Shown here: piece after piece, positions 39,073 through 52,230 of the stretch
Position numbering within the stretch: the stretch's first letter is position 1
How the letters are laid out: every line of letters begins with the position of its first letter
Assembly: GCA_024138015.1 (NCBI GenBank)
Contig: JAMXBB010000004.1
Location: 110,004,727-110,068,726 of the forward strand
From: Lumnitzera littorea
Taxonomy: Eukaryota > Streptophyta > Magnoliopsida > Myrtales > Combretaceae
DNA length: 64,000 nt
Reading direction: 5' to 3'
Notes under the pieces: model-generated
What the model was told of the DNA's origin: nothing
Seen by the model: the letters and a program-made list of their open reading frames with translations, nothing else
Databases searched by the model: none
Position numbers and translations under genes: made by a program

Positions 39073-41088
39073 TGTTGATGAATAATGAGTAAATATCAAA
39101 ATATTAGATATATGTTAATATTACTAGTCATATTTTTACGTATTATACTTTTATTAATACTTATTTATAACTTAGTAGAACATTTGGTGTGTTAGTATTT
39201 AAAAATCTAGTAGAACTCTCGGACTCTTAAAAATTGACAAATGCATTGAAATGGGTCACTTCTTTTCTAGGAAAGGGAACGATTACATATGAACGATGTC
39301 ATCACTGAATCGATGTCTTGACGTATATAGAGAAATACATACCATTGTGTTCATTTGTCTCGAGGAAGCTTTTAACTTCCTTCTCCATGGTGTTGTATAT
39401 GCTTATTATGGCTCATCAGGTACTTTACCCTAGAAGCTCCATTGCATCATTGTATATTATTTGGTACGTTATCATTACCTAAGTGAAGCACGGGGAAATA
39501 GCTTAGAGAGAGGGGAAAAAGGAAAAAAAAAAAAAAAGGGTTGGTAGACTACATATTTTGTTGTAGTATAAGCTACTACTTGTGTTTGAAGATTCAAATC
39601 AATGAATAAAAAAACATGATTAGTTAGTTTTTTATATAAACTTTTATTTAGCATAACCTAAAATAAATGAGAACTTGGGTCATATTTACATAAGGATCTA
39701 TTTTCTTATAAAAACACAGAATCTCAACTAGGAGTTCTCTTTTCTTATCATCAATCAAATCACGGGGTAATAATAATAATAATAACAAATGGAATTTAGT
39801 GTGATGCTTATGTATGCATGTTGGATAAAATGGAAATTACTATTTGGTCTAATAACTAATCAAAGATTTAAGTTTAAAGTGAATAACTAGATAAATAAGA
39901 TGACTTTTCTAATTGCTTTAGACTAATGGATTATCTTCTTTCTTTCAAATTTTATGTTTGAATATACATCATACCATCTGAAAGGAACTTGTGCTAACAT
40001 GTTACAGATATATTAGAAAGGTAATAAACAAATAGCAATGTGTTGGCCTTGAGCCCATCAGACGATTCAAGTCAAATTTAACTAATACATGGATTGTAAC
40101 AGTTGATTCATATATGACTATGGTTGTACCTATCTACCACAAAGGGACGTAAAAAGAAAACTAAATAAATAAATAACATAACGGGAGCTAAACAATACTT
40201 TAGTTATTCATAGATATGAACATATGTGTTCATATGTGTGTGGAAGGAAGGTATATTTTATTGGAAACAAAGGTACAAAAAAGCTTTGTAAATTTACTTG
40301 ATTGAAGGTTTCTCCCCTCTTTCACCGTACCCTTCTCTTTCTGTTCCATCAATTTAATCTCAGTGGGTGGAAAAGGAAACGGAATTATGTTATTAATTAA
40401 CTAAATAATTTATGGCTAAAAAATGAAAAAAAGTAAACAAACTAAAGAATGTTAAGAGGACATCCTCATAAGTTAAAGGCCACTCCTGGGTCTTTTCATG
40501 TCAAATCTTCACCAAGCTTTTTTTAAAATTAAGATGATTTCAGTTAATATATAGATATATTAGCAGACGGTCAATCATATTGATTATAAGCAAATTGTAA
40601 ATACACTCTTTTACATATCCACAGGTCTCCTAAACTTTTAAATACAATTTCACATCTTCATAATTTCTGAAAATATACAGATAACACTCAATCAATCATT
40701 GCAAAAATCCCACAAGATTCAACATGGTTTAAGGTTATATACATATTGTTGAGGGGTGGGGGGAAGGAGTTAAGCGTTTTTGGAATTCGCCTGCTTCTTG
40801 ATGAGAACCTGGGGTCCAAATGGATTGGGCTTGAGAAGACTGAAAAAGAAATACAGCCTTGGCAAAAATAGTATTACGCCGATTATATGACTCGTTTTCC
40901 TTTAGATTCTTTAAATTTTGTGGGTGGGATAAACATAATATTATACTTTAAAAGTTGAGAAATCTATTTGTACCTAATAAATTGTTTCTTGTATTACATA
41001 TGCATTAAATAACGAACACTTTTTTGACCCGGTACAATCTCGAAATAAAGGAATCAAAATTTCTTTGGCCAAAAGCTGTGTGCCAAGT

Positions 41089-41216
41089 CACGTGCCAAAG
41101 AAATATAACCAAGTGGAAAGAAAACAGTTTAGGCGTCTCAAAAGAGAGAAAAGAAGTGGGGTAAAAAAAAGAAAGCAGCCGCCTGATTTTGAATGATGGG
41201 TTTGGGACGTCACGTG
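41089..41216. promoter_or_regulatory. Paired G-box motifs
   Basis: CACGTG occurs at 41089-41094 (context GTCACGTGCC) and at 41211-41216 (context ACGTCACGTG, a C-box/G-box hybrid). They lie about 2.3 kb upstream of the minus-strand gene and 7.7 kb from the channel gene, so no target can be assigned. Confidence 0.3.
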
Positions 41217-42080
41217 CTTTTGGTCGATAATCTTGGCACAAAGTAGTTTTGTCCAATACACATGGTTAATGTCACCAAAGTAGCTATATCAATTTTCAAA
41301 AGTAGAGTCGTTGATATAAAGTAATTCCATTCTCTATAAATTTTTCTCTAGAGTTATGTAATTGTTATTTTCATTTTGCAAATACTATAATAAGTCACTA
41401 CTTTGATTTTAATTTTGAAGGTTTAGAATCATTTTTCCATTAACAAGGAAAGGTCTCGTTAGAATCTTATTTTTCTAATATAGGTTTTTTTCGACTTTGG
41501 TTTTTATCTTTTATTTTATTGGATCTTTTCGAGTCAATTTTTTATCAATTAATGCCATCCATCTTTATGTAGGGAATTTCTCCATTTTTGAATAAAATCT
41601 TCGGATCTCATTTCTTTTGGTTTATTTTATCACTATTATATGTGTTTGTATTTCAATGTGTCTCGATAAATGGAATTCATATTTTCAGAAAAAGAAGGGA
41701 AAAAAAAAAAAGTAGAAATGTGAGTCAAGAACAATATTCCATAATCATAACAATCTAGCATTCACATTTGTAATTCTCTCTAACGAAAAGGATCCTTGCC
41801 TTTGCTAATAGCATTGTATTTACTTCTAAGGTTAATCAGCACAATTGCATGTCTCTTTCCCCATAAACAATAAAAATAACGAATAAGATTGTTAAGAGTA
41901 ATATCATATATATAAATATATATATGATTTCTCTAAGTCATACTTTTTATATATTTGAATGCACGGATGGGTTATCTTTTACTAACTTACTATTATATTA
42001 CAACTTTTAATATAAAAGAATATTCAAATTCGATTCATATTATTAAAACATCAATGTTTAAGCTGCTAAATGATAAGACA

Positions 42081-42190
42081 TTTGGCAATTGATTTTCCTA
42101 TTAAAAAACATAATAATGAAAAATTGTGAGAAATTTTGTTTTATATATCTTATCATTGTTGTGTTTTTTAGTAGGAAAATTAATTCCAAA
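42081..42190. repeat. Inverted repeat, hairpin-forming (MITE-like)
   Basis: An arm at 42081-42119 pairs with 42153-42190 (about 38 bp, few mismatches; shared core TTTTCCTA.TAAAAAACA). A second perfect 11-bp inverted pair (ATAGTATAAGT / ACTTATACTAT) follows at 42190-42226. This is a foldback or MITE-type structure without an ORF; no target duplication was found. Confidence 0.7.
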
Positions 42191-44973
42191 TAGTATAAGT
42201 GAACCGATAATAATAACTTATACTATCTGGATGATGAGATCTATAAAATATTATTGGTTCATTTTAAATTCTCAATAAAATTTCTCACTATTTATCATTA
42301 CATAATCGATAAGTTATTATGTACATCCCAAAAAATTTAATTTTAATAAATAAAATATTACATAAGGATATGCATCAATAAAATATATAACCTCACCAAC
42401 GAATCCCGTCTCATACGATAACAATGATTGTAGTTGCAAAATGTAAAGTGAAGGAAATAAAAGAAAGGAAAATTACACAAACATTACATCTAATTTGAGG
42501 CTTTTACAAAGAAATATCCCATATTTCTCTTTTAGCCAACTACCATACATAGCACAACATTGAGAATAAAGTGGTGGGTGGGTGGGGGGAGAGTAGAGAA
42601 ATTGAACCTAATCCATCTTATTGAAAGACTAATACTCATCACATCAAATTATATCGACCTTCGTAATATCCTAAATTTCTTTGACAAATATATGACTTGC
42701 ATTTTATCTCTTTGTTAAATTTAATATGAACATGTGTTAGTTTTTTATTAGACCTCTAATTGTTAAACATATAATTAATCACTATAATAAAAATAAATAT
42801 ACCTTTAAATAGAAAAAATGTAAAAACCAAAAAAATAAAAGAAAAACCAGTGATAGTTGTAAGGCTATTGCTAGCCAAACCAAGGATAATGGATAGTTAG
42901 CTACTACTTATTCTTGGGTGGCTCGTAATAGCCATAGTAATTTTATTTTATTGGCTCGTCTTTTTTTGTATCTTTTTGCATTTTGTTCTTTCTCATTTTA
43001 TGAATTGTTTTTATTTTTATTTACATTAATTAAATAAATATATTTATTAATATTATTTTATTAACTTTCAATATTATTTTATTAACTTAATTATATATAG
43101 TCCAATTAGATATTGACATGTGTCCATAATTTAAATTAGCAAATAGATATAATAAGCAAGTATGCATGTTTGTTAAAAAGAAAAATACGATTTACTTCTT
43201 TGTAAAACCTCAAAATAAAGGTAGTGTTTGTATAATTTTCCCATAGAAAATAGAGAGAATTAAAGTAGATGACATAAATAAGAATATAACCATTTCCACA
43301 ACCCAATCAAATGAAGAAAATTTGTATATCCTAGAAAAGAGAACTAAGATTTAATCATAACCTAAAATTAAACTGTTACTGAAATGGACATAATTATATA
43401 TAAAAGTTGTCATACGACAAGACACACATAAAATCAATTCTAAACACTATAAGCATGAGAAGTATAAATATATATATATATAAGGTCCTCAATTACTCTA
43501 ATAATAAGCCACTTATTGTGATAGGAGAGAGGAAACACCGTGAGGCCACGTTGCTCAAGTAATATAGAAACTCTTGTTCTTTAATTTCAATTTTAGTATA
43601 ATAACAAAAAAATTTTAAGAACTTTTTTTTTCCCTATTAATTAGAGATACAATCAAACCTTAAGAGTTCCTCTTGAATCCAAAATTGAAACTGAATCAAA
43701 ACTGAAACCCTAATTTCTACCCTAAGCCATAATCTAAAGATGAAAACACCCATGATTTGTTATTAAATCTATTCCTATCACAAATGGTTAATTTACAAAG
43801 ACTCTAGCAATGAAGTAAATTTATCCATAATTAAGATTATGATTTCTTAAAATTGAAAACTTAGCCTTTATTTTCATAGATATAATACCTAGGTATATAA
43901 TTAAGACATGAGTCTATAACGTTATAATAAGATTACCGATCTTTCCAAGTCCTTAAATTTATAGAGCAATGTTCCCAAATCAAAGTCTTAAACCGTATTT
44001 TAATCGAAACCAAAACTAGGAAGTACAAAAGCCAAGTGATATTGAGCTATTTTGACAATAAGCAATGGGCCACTTGCATGATATATTTGATCACTATAGA
44101 AATCTAGCCAATCAAATTTGCTTCTTCAACCGCTTGATTGACCACTTCTTCTTTTTCCTTTTTTATTTTTTAATTTTTCTTTTATCAACTACCTTTTCCC
44201 ATTTTCGCTTGGATTTCGTATTTAATTTCCTTCTAACCTACTCTTAGGTCCCAAATTAACTAAAAACATCCCTAAACCTGAGATTTAATCTAAAATCAAG
44301 TTTGAAACATATAAATACAATTTACTAATTAATTTCATTACTATTAATTTATAAGATTTATAAGGAGATCAATTTTTCAAGTTATTAAAGTATAGATAAG
44401 CAAGTGTAAGTGAGAATTATTCTACATGTTTGTTGATTATTTGTGGCAAGTACAGATAATGTACTAAATAAGTATCTATCTATTAATGATTAATGTGCTT
44501 GTATTGATCGTGCTTATGTTAAGGTTGGTATGTAGGTAGGTAAGTCATGGACTAAGTGTGTATTGTTTGTTAAAGGCTAAACGATCATGATAATGATTAG
44601 AATTTTATGGATAAATAGATTATTGATGTAGTAAAATTGCAACAAACACAAATTAAGATTTTAAAATGAAGCTATCCAACAAGCTATAATGATTGTATGG
44701 AACATTTCTATGGACTATATATAGTAAACTAGAATACTAATGACTGATATAAACCATGAGTTTAGTATTAAGATGATTTTGACTTTCAGACTCTCAAACT
44801 ATGAGGTTGTTATGATCCACTAACTCTCATACTCTGGTTTTGGCTTAAGACAAAAGGTATCTTTACCTTAAAATAGCCCTTAATTGGTACTATAATTTTT
44901 TTTTACATGTACAATTATTGCATTTAGTAATAAAATTAAATTGTGTGTTCATGAGATAAGGACTCATGGTGGG

Positions 44974-47900
44974 TGTAAACCCCACAACCAGTTACTCAGG
45001 GTTCCGGTCAGTTGAAAAATTCGATCAAATCTAAATTATAAATAAAGTTAGAAATATTAGTAAAAATGATCCCGTAAGTTAGAATTTAAGAAAATAAGTA
45101 ATAAAATAAAAGGAATATTAAAATTTCCAAATTTTAAGTATATAACTCGTTATTTATTGAAAATACATAAAATGCAATCCGATAATTAACAAATTACTAG
45201 AGATAAATTATATGCAAAATGAAAATCATAAAATAACCTAAATAATATATAGGAATATTTATTTGTATTATATATGAATTTACATATAGGTAGAAATACG
45301 TGTAATTACTTAAAATACGCGAAATGTGCTAAAATAATACTAAATAATTAAATAAAATTCATAATTAATTAAGGAAAAATCAAGAAAAATATAGAAAAAT
45401 GAGGAAAAGTCCAAAAGTAGGCTGTGGTAATCTGAAAATTAAATAAGGAAATCAACCAATTAAAATGCAACAAATAGAAAGTGAAAAAAAGAAGAGATAA
45501 GGCAATTATCTTGTCTAATTAATGCACAATAATTCTCTAACACCTCCATAAACAATAAGAAAATTTTAGAAGCTCATTTGGTCAGTTTGGAGAGTGAGAA
45601 AAATAGAGAGAACCAAAATAGTGAGTGTTTGGATTAATTACAAAAAAATTTCTCATATCTGTGCAATTAGGGCCTTAGAGGGGAACCAACACCAGACCAG
45701 TACTTGGGAGTGGACGGCCACCACCACCACACAGTGGTGGTAGTGCCTAGACAGGCCGATAAAGCCATGGCGGCCGGCGGTGGCCAGAGCCACCCAGATC
45801 GGTGAGTTCGATTTTTAGCTCGATTTTGTGTAATTTTATAAAAATAGTAAATATTCTTAGAAAATTATGAATTTTGTTATTCTAGAATGTTTTAGTATGT
45901 AGTTTTTAGAAAAAATATTATTTTGATGAAAATATTCCCATGATATATGGTCCTTAAGAAATCATGCAAAACCGAGAATGTTTCGGTTTAAAAATAAATT
46001 ACCTTAAGAGTGTAGTTTTAAGCTCAAAATTTTTGTATAGACTAATTAGATGATATAGAACAGTGCTATGAAGCCCATTTTCAAAAATTAATTTTCAAAA
46101 TTTTTAGATAAATTTTAGGCCTTAAAATGAGGCATAAAATGGATAATTTAAGGTTAATTAAGTAATTAAATGGTTAATTACTGATTTAGTGAATAATTAT
46201 ATGTTTTAAGATATTGAAATCTAATGAAGTATGATACTTGTAGTATTTAGGGTGTTAGATGTAATTATTAGGTTAATTATGTAGTAAATAAGTAATAGGG
46301 AAAAATAGTGAATTTTAAGTTAATTTTGTAAATTAGGATAATTAGGTGTAAAATCTGATTTAGGATGAATTTAGACATTTTGAAATGATAATTGATCTTA
46401 GGAGATGGTAATTAGAGTGATAGAAATATTAGATATGTATTATGTACATAATAAGTAATAGTATATAATACGCAATTATTAGAAATATAATAAATAGAAG
46501 ATAATGGAATAAAAATTGATATTATGATAATAATAGAAATATACAATAAATCTTATAGGAAACTTAAATTAGGGTAATTATATAAAAAATGTAAAATTTT
46601 CTCATAACGGGGGTGAATTCGGTGATTAAATTAGGATTCGAGTATACCGCACGGATTAGAACACTAATTAGAGACTAAAAACGATATTTAAGATATCCGA
46701 AGATAATACGATTAATTTCATATTATGGGTCGGAATGATTTTTTTTAGGGTGTACGTATAAATCTCTAACCAAAAATTAAGTTAAAAACTTAATTTATAA
46801 ATCGATGTGAAAACTGAAACAAAACTTAACACAATTCAAGAAGAATTGTAAAAGACTTAAGACATAGATAATTAAGTATATTAAACCCTAAACAAAAGAT
46901 AACAATAAGCGTGATAGGATAAAACCAACCTATAATAGTTAAATGAAAAATTGAAACTACGTTTATGTTATAAGGATGATTGACGATGGCCTAAGCAAGT
47001 GGGACCTCGAGTGAGAGAGCAAGGAGTCCAAGTAAGTTGGGATTAATACAATGCTGTATTTTGAAGGCTTGAGATTATACTTGGTTGTACTTATTAGATG
47101 GTTGATTGTGTGCATGTGCTTGATTATGAGTGATGCTATGATTCTATTTATTATTTTGGCTTATATTGTATGAAGTAATCGATTACCTTAAACTGAACTT
47201 AACAAAGATATGACTTATAAACATAAATCGAACCTGCATAGCAACCCATTAGGAGAAACCTAGGATTCTTCGACTAAGTACCGATCCCTTCGAAAGGGAT
47301 AGCACCCGATAGTATAATGGGTCACTTCTTCATCCTTAGTTGACCTAAGTGATAGGTAAGAAGATCGCAGTAAGGGTGAAGTCAATGGTTTAAAGGTAGT
47401 CGCAGAAAGAGCGATGTCTCCATTGCACAAGTTTGGGTTTAATCATAAGCTGTTACATTAACGGCAACTCCTTAACCTAGATTAGAGCTGGCATAATTTC
47501 TCTAATCTCACGACTGGCCAGACAACGTCGTGCGATAGCATTTGCTTGAACATGCATTATATCAAATGATTTGATTGATAACCTTGTTTGTGTTTATGAT
47601 ATAGTTTTAAGTCCTCCACCCTAACTTACTAAACTGTGATTACTCACAACCTTATAGACATCATGCAGATACTGACTAAGAAGCGACTTACAACTACTCT
47701 GAAGTTAGCAACTGCTAGATCTTGGGAAGTGAAAAAAAACATTTGAAGAACAAACATATATTTTTAAGGTCTAAGCTATTATTATAGAATTTTTATTTCT
47801 GAATAATGCATTAACTAGGAAATAGATTACGGTGAAACGTTGTAAACGTTAATTGTAATAACTGAATTTTAGTGTATATATATTTTTTCTCACTTTCTTA

Positions 47901-48049
47901 TTTAAATTACAAATTGTTTATTTCAAAACGGGCTAATCATGGATGTCTTGTGTAAATCAGGTCTAGGATAACGATTGTAAAGTCAACTTCTATCTTAAAA
48001 TAGTTTACACGGCAGAACTGTTATAGCTCTACCACTTCGGGGTGTGACA
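44974..48049 (-). repeat. Solo LTR, family B (copy B3)
   Basis: On the minus strand it runs from TGTCACACCCCGAAGTGG (48049) to GGGGTTTACA (44974), about 3.08 kb. It aligns in order with B2, including the GC-richer hairpin block (45700-45800: ACCACCACCAC and GTGGTGG), the 'cgtgtaattacttaaaatac' region near 45300, and the 47010-47560 block. No internal region. The flanks do not show a target duplication, so the 44974 edge may be a few bases off. Confidence 0.8.
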
Positions 48050-48960
48050 ATAGACTATTATGCTCTCTAGGTTCAGACATAGTAGTTTAGAGCCTTGGTT
48101 TAAAAAGTACGTGAACTTGCTTATAGTATATGTAAAATGTGAGTTAAAAGTAAATTATATAGAGAGATTATATTGCAAACAAAAAATAGATAAAGTCGAG
48201 GTAAATAGGGAATTTTGGAAATAGTAGAAAGTGATAATAACGTCAAAAGAATAAGAATATATATAAGTTTATCTTATCATCTAGTGATAACAACATTATA
48301 ACAAGATACAATAAGAATAAAATGTTACGAATAAAAAAAAAAAGAAACATTATGAGAGAAAAAAATATATAATAATTGGATTATTTAGGGAAAATTTCAC
48401 TTACTCTAGAACCAATTCAATGGCATCTCATATTAATTATAGAGTTTGATTTTATTTAAAGAAGAATCTCATAAGTAAAATAACTTTCATGCCCTTATTA
48501 AATTTTAATAAATGTAACTAAACTTAATTAAAATCAAATTCCATAAGTTTATGCAAGCAATTTTTTTTTTTCCCTTGATTGTTCCTCCATATGTAAACCA
48601 TTATTATATAGTAATAAATTTGCACGTATTGTAATTAATCATCATATCAACTCACACATACTTGTCAAGAGAGGGAAAAAAAAAAAAAAAAAGAAGGACC
48701 AATATTAATATCGTTAAGTGAATCCATAGCTAGTTTATGTCCATTAAAAAGCATCATTTACCTATAACTTAAATACAAAAGGAAGAAAATAAAAAATAAA
48801 ATAGAAAAACCATTCCGCTTTTATCTTGGCAGGTTCTCTTGTACGAATCCTTAACGAACATAACGGTCTCTTTCTTCTCCTACCTCAAACTCTCCGAAAA
48901 ATTCTCCCTCTCTCTCTTCACAACCACCATTTCCACCATCTCCATGATGCCAAAAGCACG
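48050..48960 (+). promoter_or_regulatory. Promoter and 5' leader region of the channel gene
   Basis: An AT-rich upstream region with poly-A at 48677-48693, then a pyrimidine-rich stretch (48855-48945, many CTCTC) typical of a plant 5' leader. I cannot place the TATA box or start site with confidence. Confidence 0.45.
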
Positions 48961-48964
48961 ATGA
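48944..48964 (+). promoter_or_regulatory. Upstream ORF overlapping the channel start codon
   Basis: Two consecutive ATGs (48944 and 48947) open a frame of seven codons encoding MMPKAR and a stop. Its TGA (48962-48964) overlaps the channel's ATG (48961) as ATGA, in a different frame. If the leader begins upstream, ribosomes would meet this frame first. Translation of the channel would then need leaky scanning or re-initiation. Confidence 0.6.
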
Positions 48965-51900
48965 AGAGCAACCTCCACCACTTCGCCGCCTCCACTCGCT
49001 TCGGCCAATTCCCGAAATCCTTCTCCATCCGCAAGAAAGTGCCCTGGCGGTACCAAATCCTCGACCCCAACAGCGAAATCGTTACCCAATGGAACCACAT
49101 ATTCCTTATCTCTTGTATTATCGCACTATTCATCGATCCTCTCTACTTCTTCATGCCCGTTGTCGGCGGACCGGCGTGCTTGAGGATCGATTATGCGTAC
49201 GGTATCTTCGTTACTTTCCTACGAACCGTGGCGGATATGTTCTATTTGATGCATATGGTTATGAAGTTTAGGACAGCTTTTGTTGCACCAAGCTCTCGGG
49301 TTTTCGGAAGAGGAGAGCTTGTTATGGATCCTAGAGAGATTGCTATGCGGTATTTGAAGTCTGATTTTATCATTGATCTTGCTGCTACACTTCCTCTACC
49401 TCAGGTTAACATAATTAGTTCTAGTATTTCGTTTTTTTTTTTTTAGATTTATAGACGTTTAAACCGTTCTTAACATTTTCTCATGTTCTTGCAAATCGCA
49501 ATCAAACATATGAAAAATCGAAAATAATGTTTATTGTCTGAACAAATTGGTCGGGACACAATTGAGACTATAGAATGTCAAAATAGATGTACATGTCTTT
49601 TCATCTAGTTTGATGCAATTTAAATAAAGTCAAATATACTGAGCTTGAATGAGGTTAATGTTTTATTTTTCACATGGCAGTTTGTGATATGGTTTGTGAT
49701 TCCGTCAGCAAAAGATCAAAGTGCTGATAGTGCCAACAATATGGTCTCCCTCATTGTTCTCCTTCAGTATTTTCCGCGGTTTTTCCTCCTTTTGCCTCTG
49801 CATCGACGGATATTCAAGACTACTGGAGTTATAGCAAAGACTGCTTGGACTGGAGCAGCATATAACCTCCTTCTCTACACACTAGTAAGCCATGTAAGTA
49901 GCTTTTGTATTATATTCATTGAAAAAGTCGTTGAACCTAAGAAAATTGGCGTGGTAAATCTGTTCTTCCATGTACCTACCGCTTTGTACTTAATTTTTTG
50001 TCCTAAGGATTGCTGTGGATGCAATCGTTCCAGGTCATGGGAGCTACATGGTACCTATGGTCCATCGAAAGGCAACATTCATGCTGGCTTTTGGAATGTA
50101 TAAAAGAGCTGAAAGCTAAACGCACCATATCTTGTAAACCGGGTTATCTTGATTGCAGTACTCTAGACAATCCCGACCGCAAGAAATGGCTAAACGTCAC
50201 TCGCGTGGTGAGTAGATGCAACGGCACCAATGATGATAATCATATGAAATTCGGAATATTTGCTGATGCTTATGTAAGTGGAGTTGCATCGGCAGATTTC
50301 ATTGAGAAATATTTCTATTGCCTTTGGTGGGGATTGAAGAACCTAAGGTGAGCATCAGACATTCCATCATTTCCGAGTTTCCTGGAGAATGGCGTGCAGC
50401 TTTCATGGTTTACTTCCTTACTTGATTTGTTGTGTGATGTTATCTTTCAGAATGAAAAATAGGTAGAACAGGTTATATACAGAACAGAAACATCTTCTTT
50501 ATATTTTTTATGTAGAAGTGATACACCCAGATGGTCTCATTTTTCCATGTTTAGTTTTCAATGTCCTATGTGCTAAAAAGTGAATGGTAAGAAACACGTA
50601 ATGTTAGGTACACCAGTTGCTCATATATTTTACGTTGTATTTTAAGGTTCATTTGCAGCGGCAAATGCTAGTTTTGTCATATACTTGTTTTGCTCAATGC
50701 AGTTCGTATGGCCAGAATTTGATGACAACTACGCTAAACGGCGAAAATTTATTCTCCGTACTCATCTGCATTGCAGGGCTGGTTTTCTTCTCACATTTCA
50801 TAGGCAACATACAGGTTTGTTCTCAACTCTGCTTCCATATGGAAGTGTAAAATAGGCAAAACTTTAAAGATATACGATCAAATTTCATATGATCTTTGAG
50901 TGGCTTCCTAATATAGTGATGGCACTTACAATAAGCTGTTGTCTCCTTGAAGAACTATCTTCAATCTTCATCAATGAGATTGGAAGAATGGAGAATCAAG
51001 AGAAGAGACACAGAGGAATGGATGAGACACCGTCAGCTGCCTCAAGAACTGCAAGATCGTATTCGCCATTTTGTTCAATTCAAATGGATTGCAACTAGAG
51101 GTGTAGATGAGGAATCCATCTTGCAGTCCTTACCCCTGGATCTGAAAAGGCAAATCCAGAGGCATCTTTGCCTGGCCCTTGTTCGCCGGGTAAGATAATT
51201 CAGACATAATGTCTTATAAAATGCTAATTTGAACGGATAAGCTGATGGCGAAATATCCATTGCTTCTTGAACCTTATGAATTTGCACCAAAGGAGGATGC
51301 TCAAAAATTCGGAGGTTACTTAATTCAAAAAATGTGAATGAAAGATACTACTGAATTGAATTGAGTTTTGATTTCGATCTTGGCTTAAATGCGATTTTCA
51401 AAATTTGTTGCTATATTTTTTGTTATTTCGAAAACTATTTCTTAGTTTTACACAAACAAGAAAGTTTGAACAAGCAATATCCTCTTTCCCAGGTCCCCTT
51501 TTTTGCACAAATGGATAATCAACTGCTAGATGCCATATGCGAACGCCTAGTCTCATCCTTGCACACCAAAGATACATACATCATGAGTGAGGGCGATCCG
51601 GTGAATGAGATGCTTTTCATCATTAGAGGAAAAATAGAGAGCAGCACAACCGATGGAGGAAGAAGCGGGTTCTACAACTCGATCACCCTTGGACGTGGTG
51701 ACTTCTGCGGCGAGGAATTGCTCACTTGGGCCTTGGTTCCCACTTCCAGCCTTAACCTTCCATCTTCAACTAGGACAATCAAAACCATTACCGAATTGGA
51801 AGCCTTTGCGCTAAGAGCTGAAGACTTAAAGTTCGTCGCCGGTCAATTCAAGCGCCTGCACAGCAAGAAACTGCAGCATGCTTTCAGGTACTACTCTCAC

Positions 51901-52230
51901 CAATGGAGGACTTGGGGAGCTTGCTTCATACAAGTTGCTTGGAGAAGATACAAGAAGAGAAAGCTTGCAATGGAGCTGGCTAAACAAGAGAGCATGTATT
52001 ACTTGATGGAAGAAGATGATGATAGTTATTACAATTCTGGGTCGGGTGATGAGGAGTTGTCTGGTGATAATGCTAACAACACACAACATCTAGGAGCCAC
52101 CATATTGGCATCGAAATTTGCGGCTAATACAAAGAAAGGAGCTCAGCAAAAGGTCACCATTATCGACCCTGACGAATTGAAGATGCCTAAATTGTTCAAA
52201 CCAACGGAGCCTAAATTCTTGGAAGATTAA
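48961..52230 (+). CDS. CNGC16: Cyclic nucleotide-gated ion channel, CNGC16-like
   Basis: A cation channel of the plasma membrane, gated or modulated by cyclic nucleotides and calmodulin. There are six exons: 48961-49404, 49681-49893, 50034-50347, 50703-50814, 50953-51189 and 51493-52230, giving 685 residues. All junctions are GT-AG and in frame. The ATG matches the family start (MKSNLHH...RFGQFPKSFS), and no in-frame ATG lies upstream. Seen in order: transmembrane segments from about residue 50 (IFLISCIIALFIDPLYFF), FGRGELVMD, then LQYFPRFFLLLPLHRRIF (S4 region). The pore has YCLWWGLKNL followed by the filter G327-Q328-N329, and then FFSHFIGNIQ (S6). The C-linker (RRDTEEWMRHRQLP) leads to a nucleotide-binding domain at about 441-560 with the plant pattern LGRGDFCGEELL. 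A calmodulin-binding IQ-type segment CFIQVAWRRYKKRKL ends it at about 584-598, before an acidic Ser/Gly-rich tail. Similarity to Arabidopsis CNGC16 (705 residues, pollen) is recalled, not computed; its sister CNGC18 is the alternative. Confidence 0.95.

Larger units (their letters stand above)
38924..44973. other. Gene-poor spacer
   Basis: About 6 kb without a supportable gene. Open frames at 41005-41256 and 44065-44247 have no recognised domain and look like chance. The spacer contains two G-boxes (41089-41094 and 41211-41216), a foldback hairpin at 42081-42226, G-rich tracts around 40747-40765 and 42570-42590, and poly-A/T runs. Confidence 0.6.

Noticed and set aside
41005..41256. 83-codon minus-strand frame in the spacer
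   Set aside because: No recognised domain; the composition resembles translated non-coding DNA.
42565..42592. G-rich run with GGGTGGGTGGGG
   Set aside because: Only three separate runs of three or more G; a stable G-quadruplex cannot be claimed.
48826..48960. 45-codon extension upstream of the channel ATG
   Set aside because: It opens with TTG and has no in-frame ATG. The family starts at the residue encoded by 48961, so this is leader sequence.
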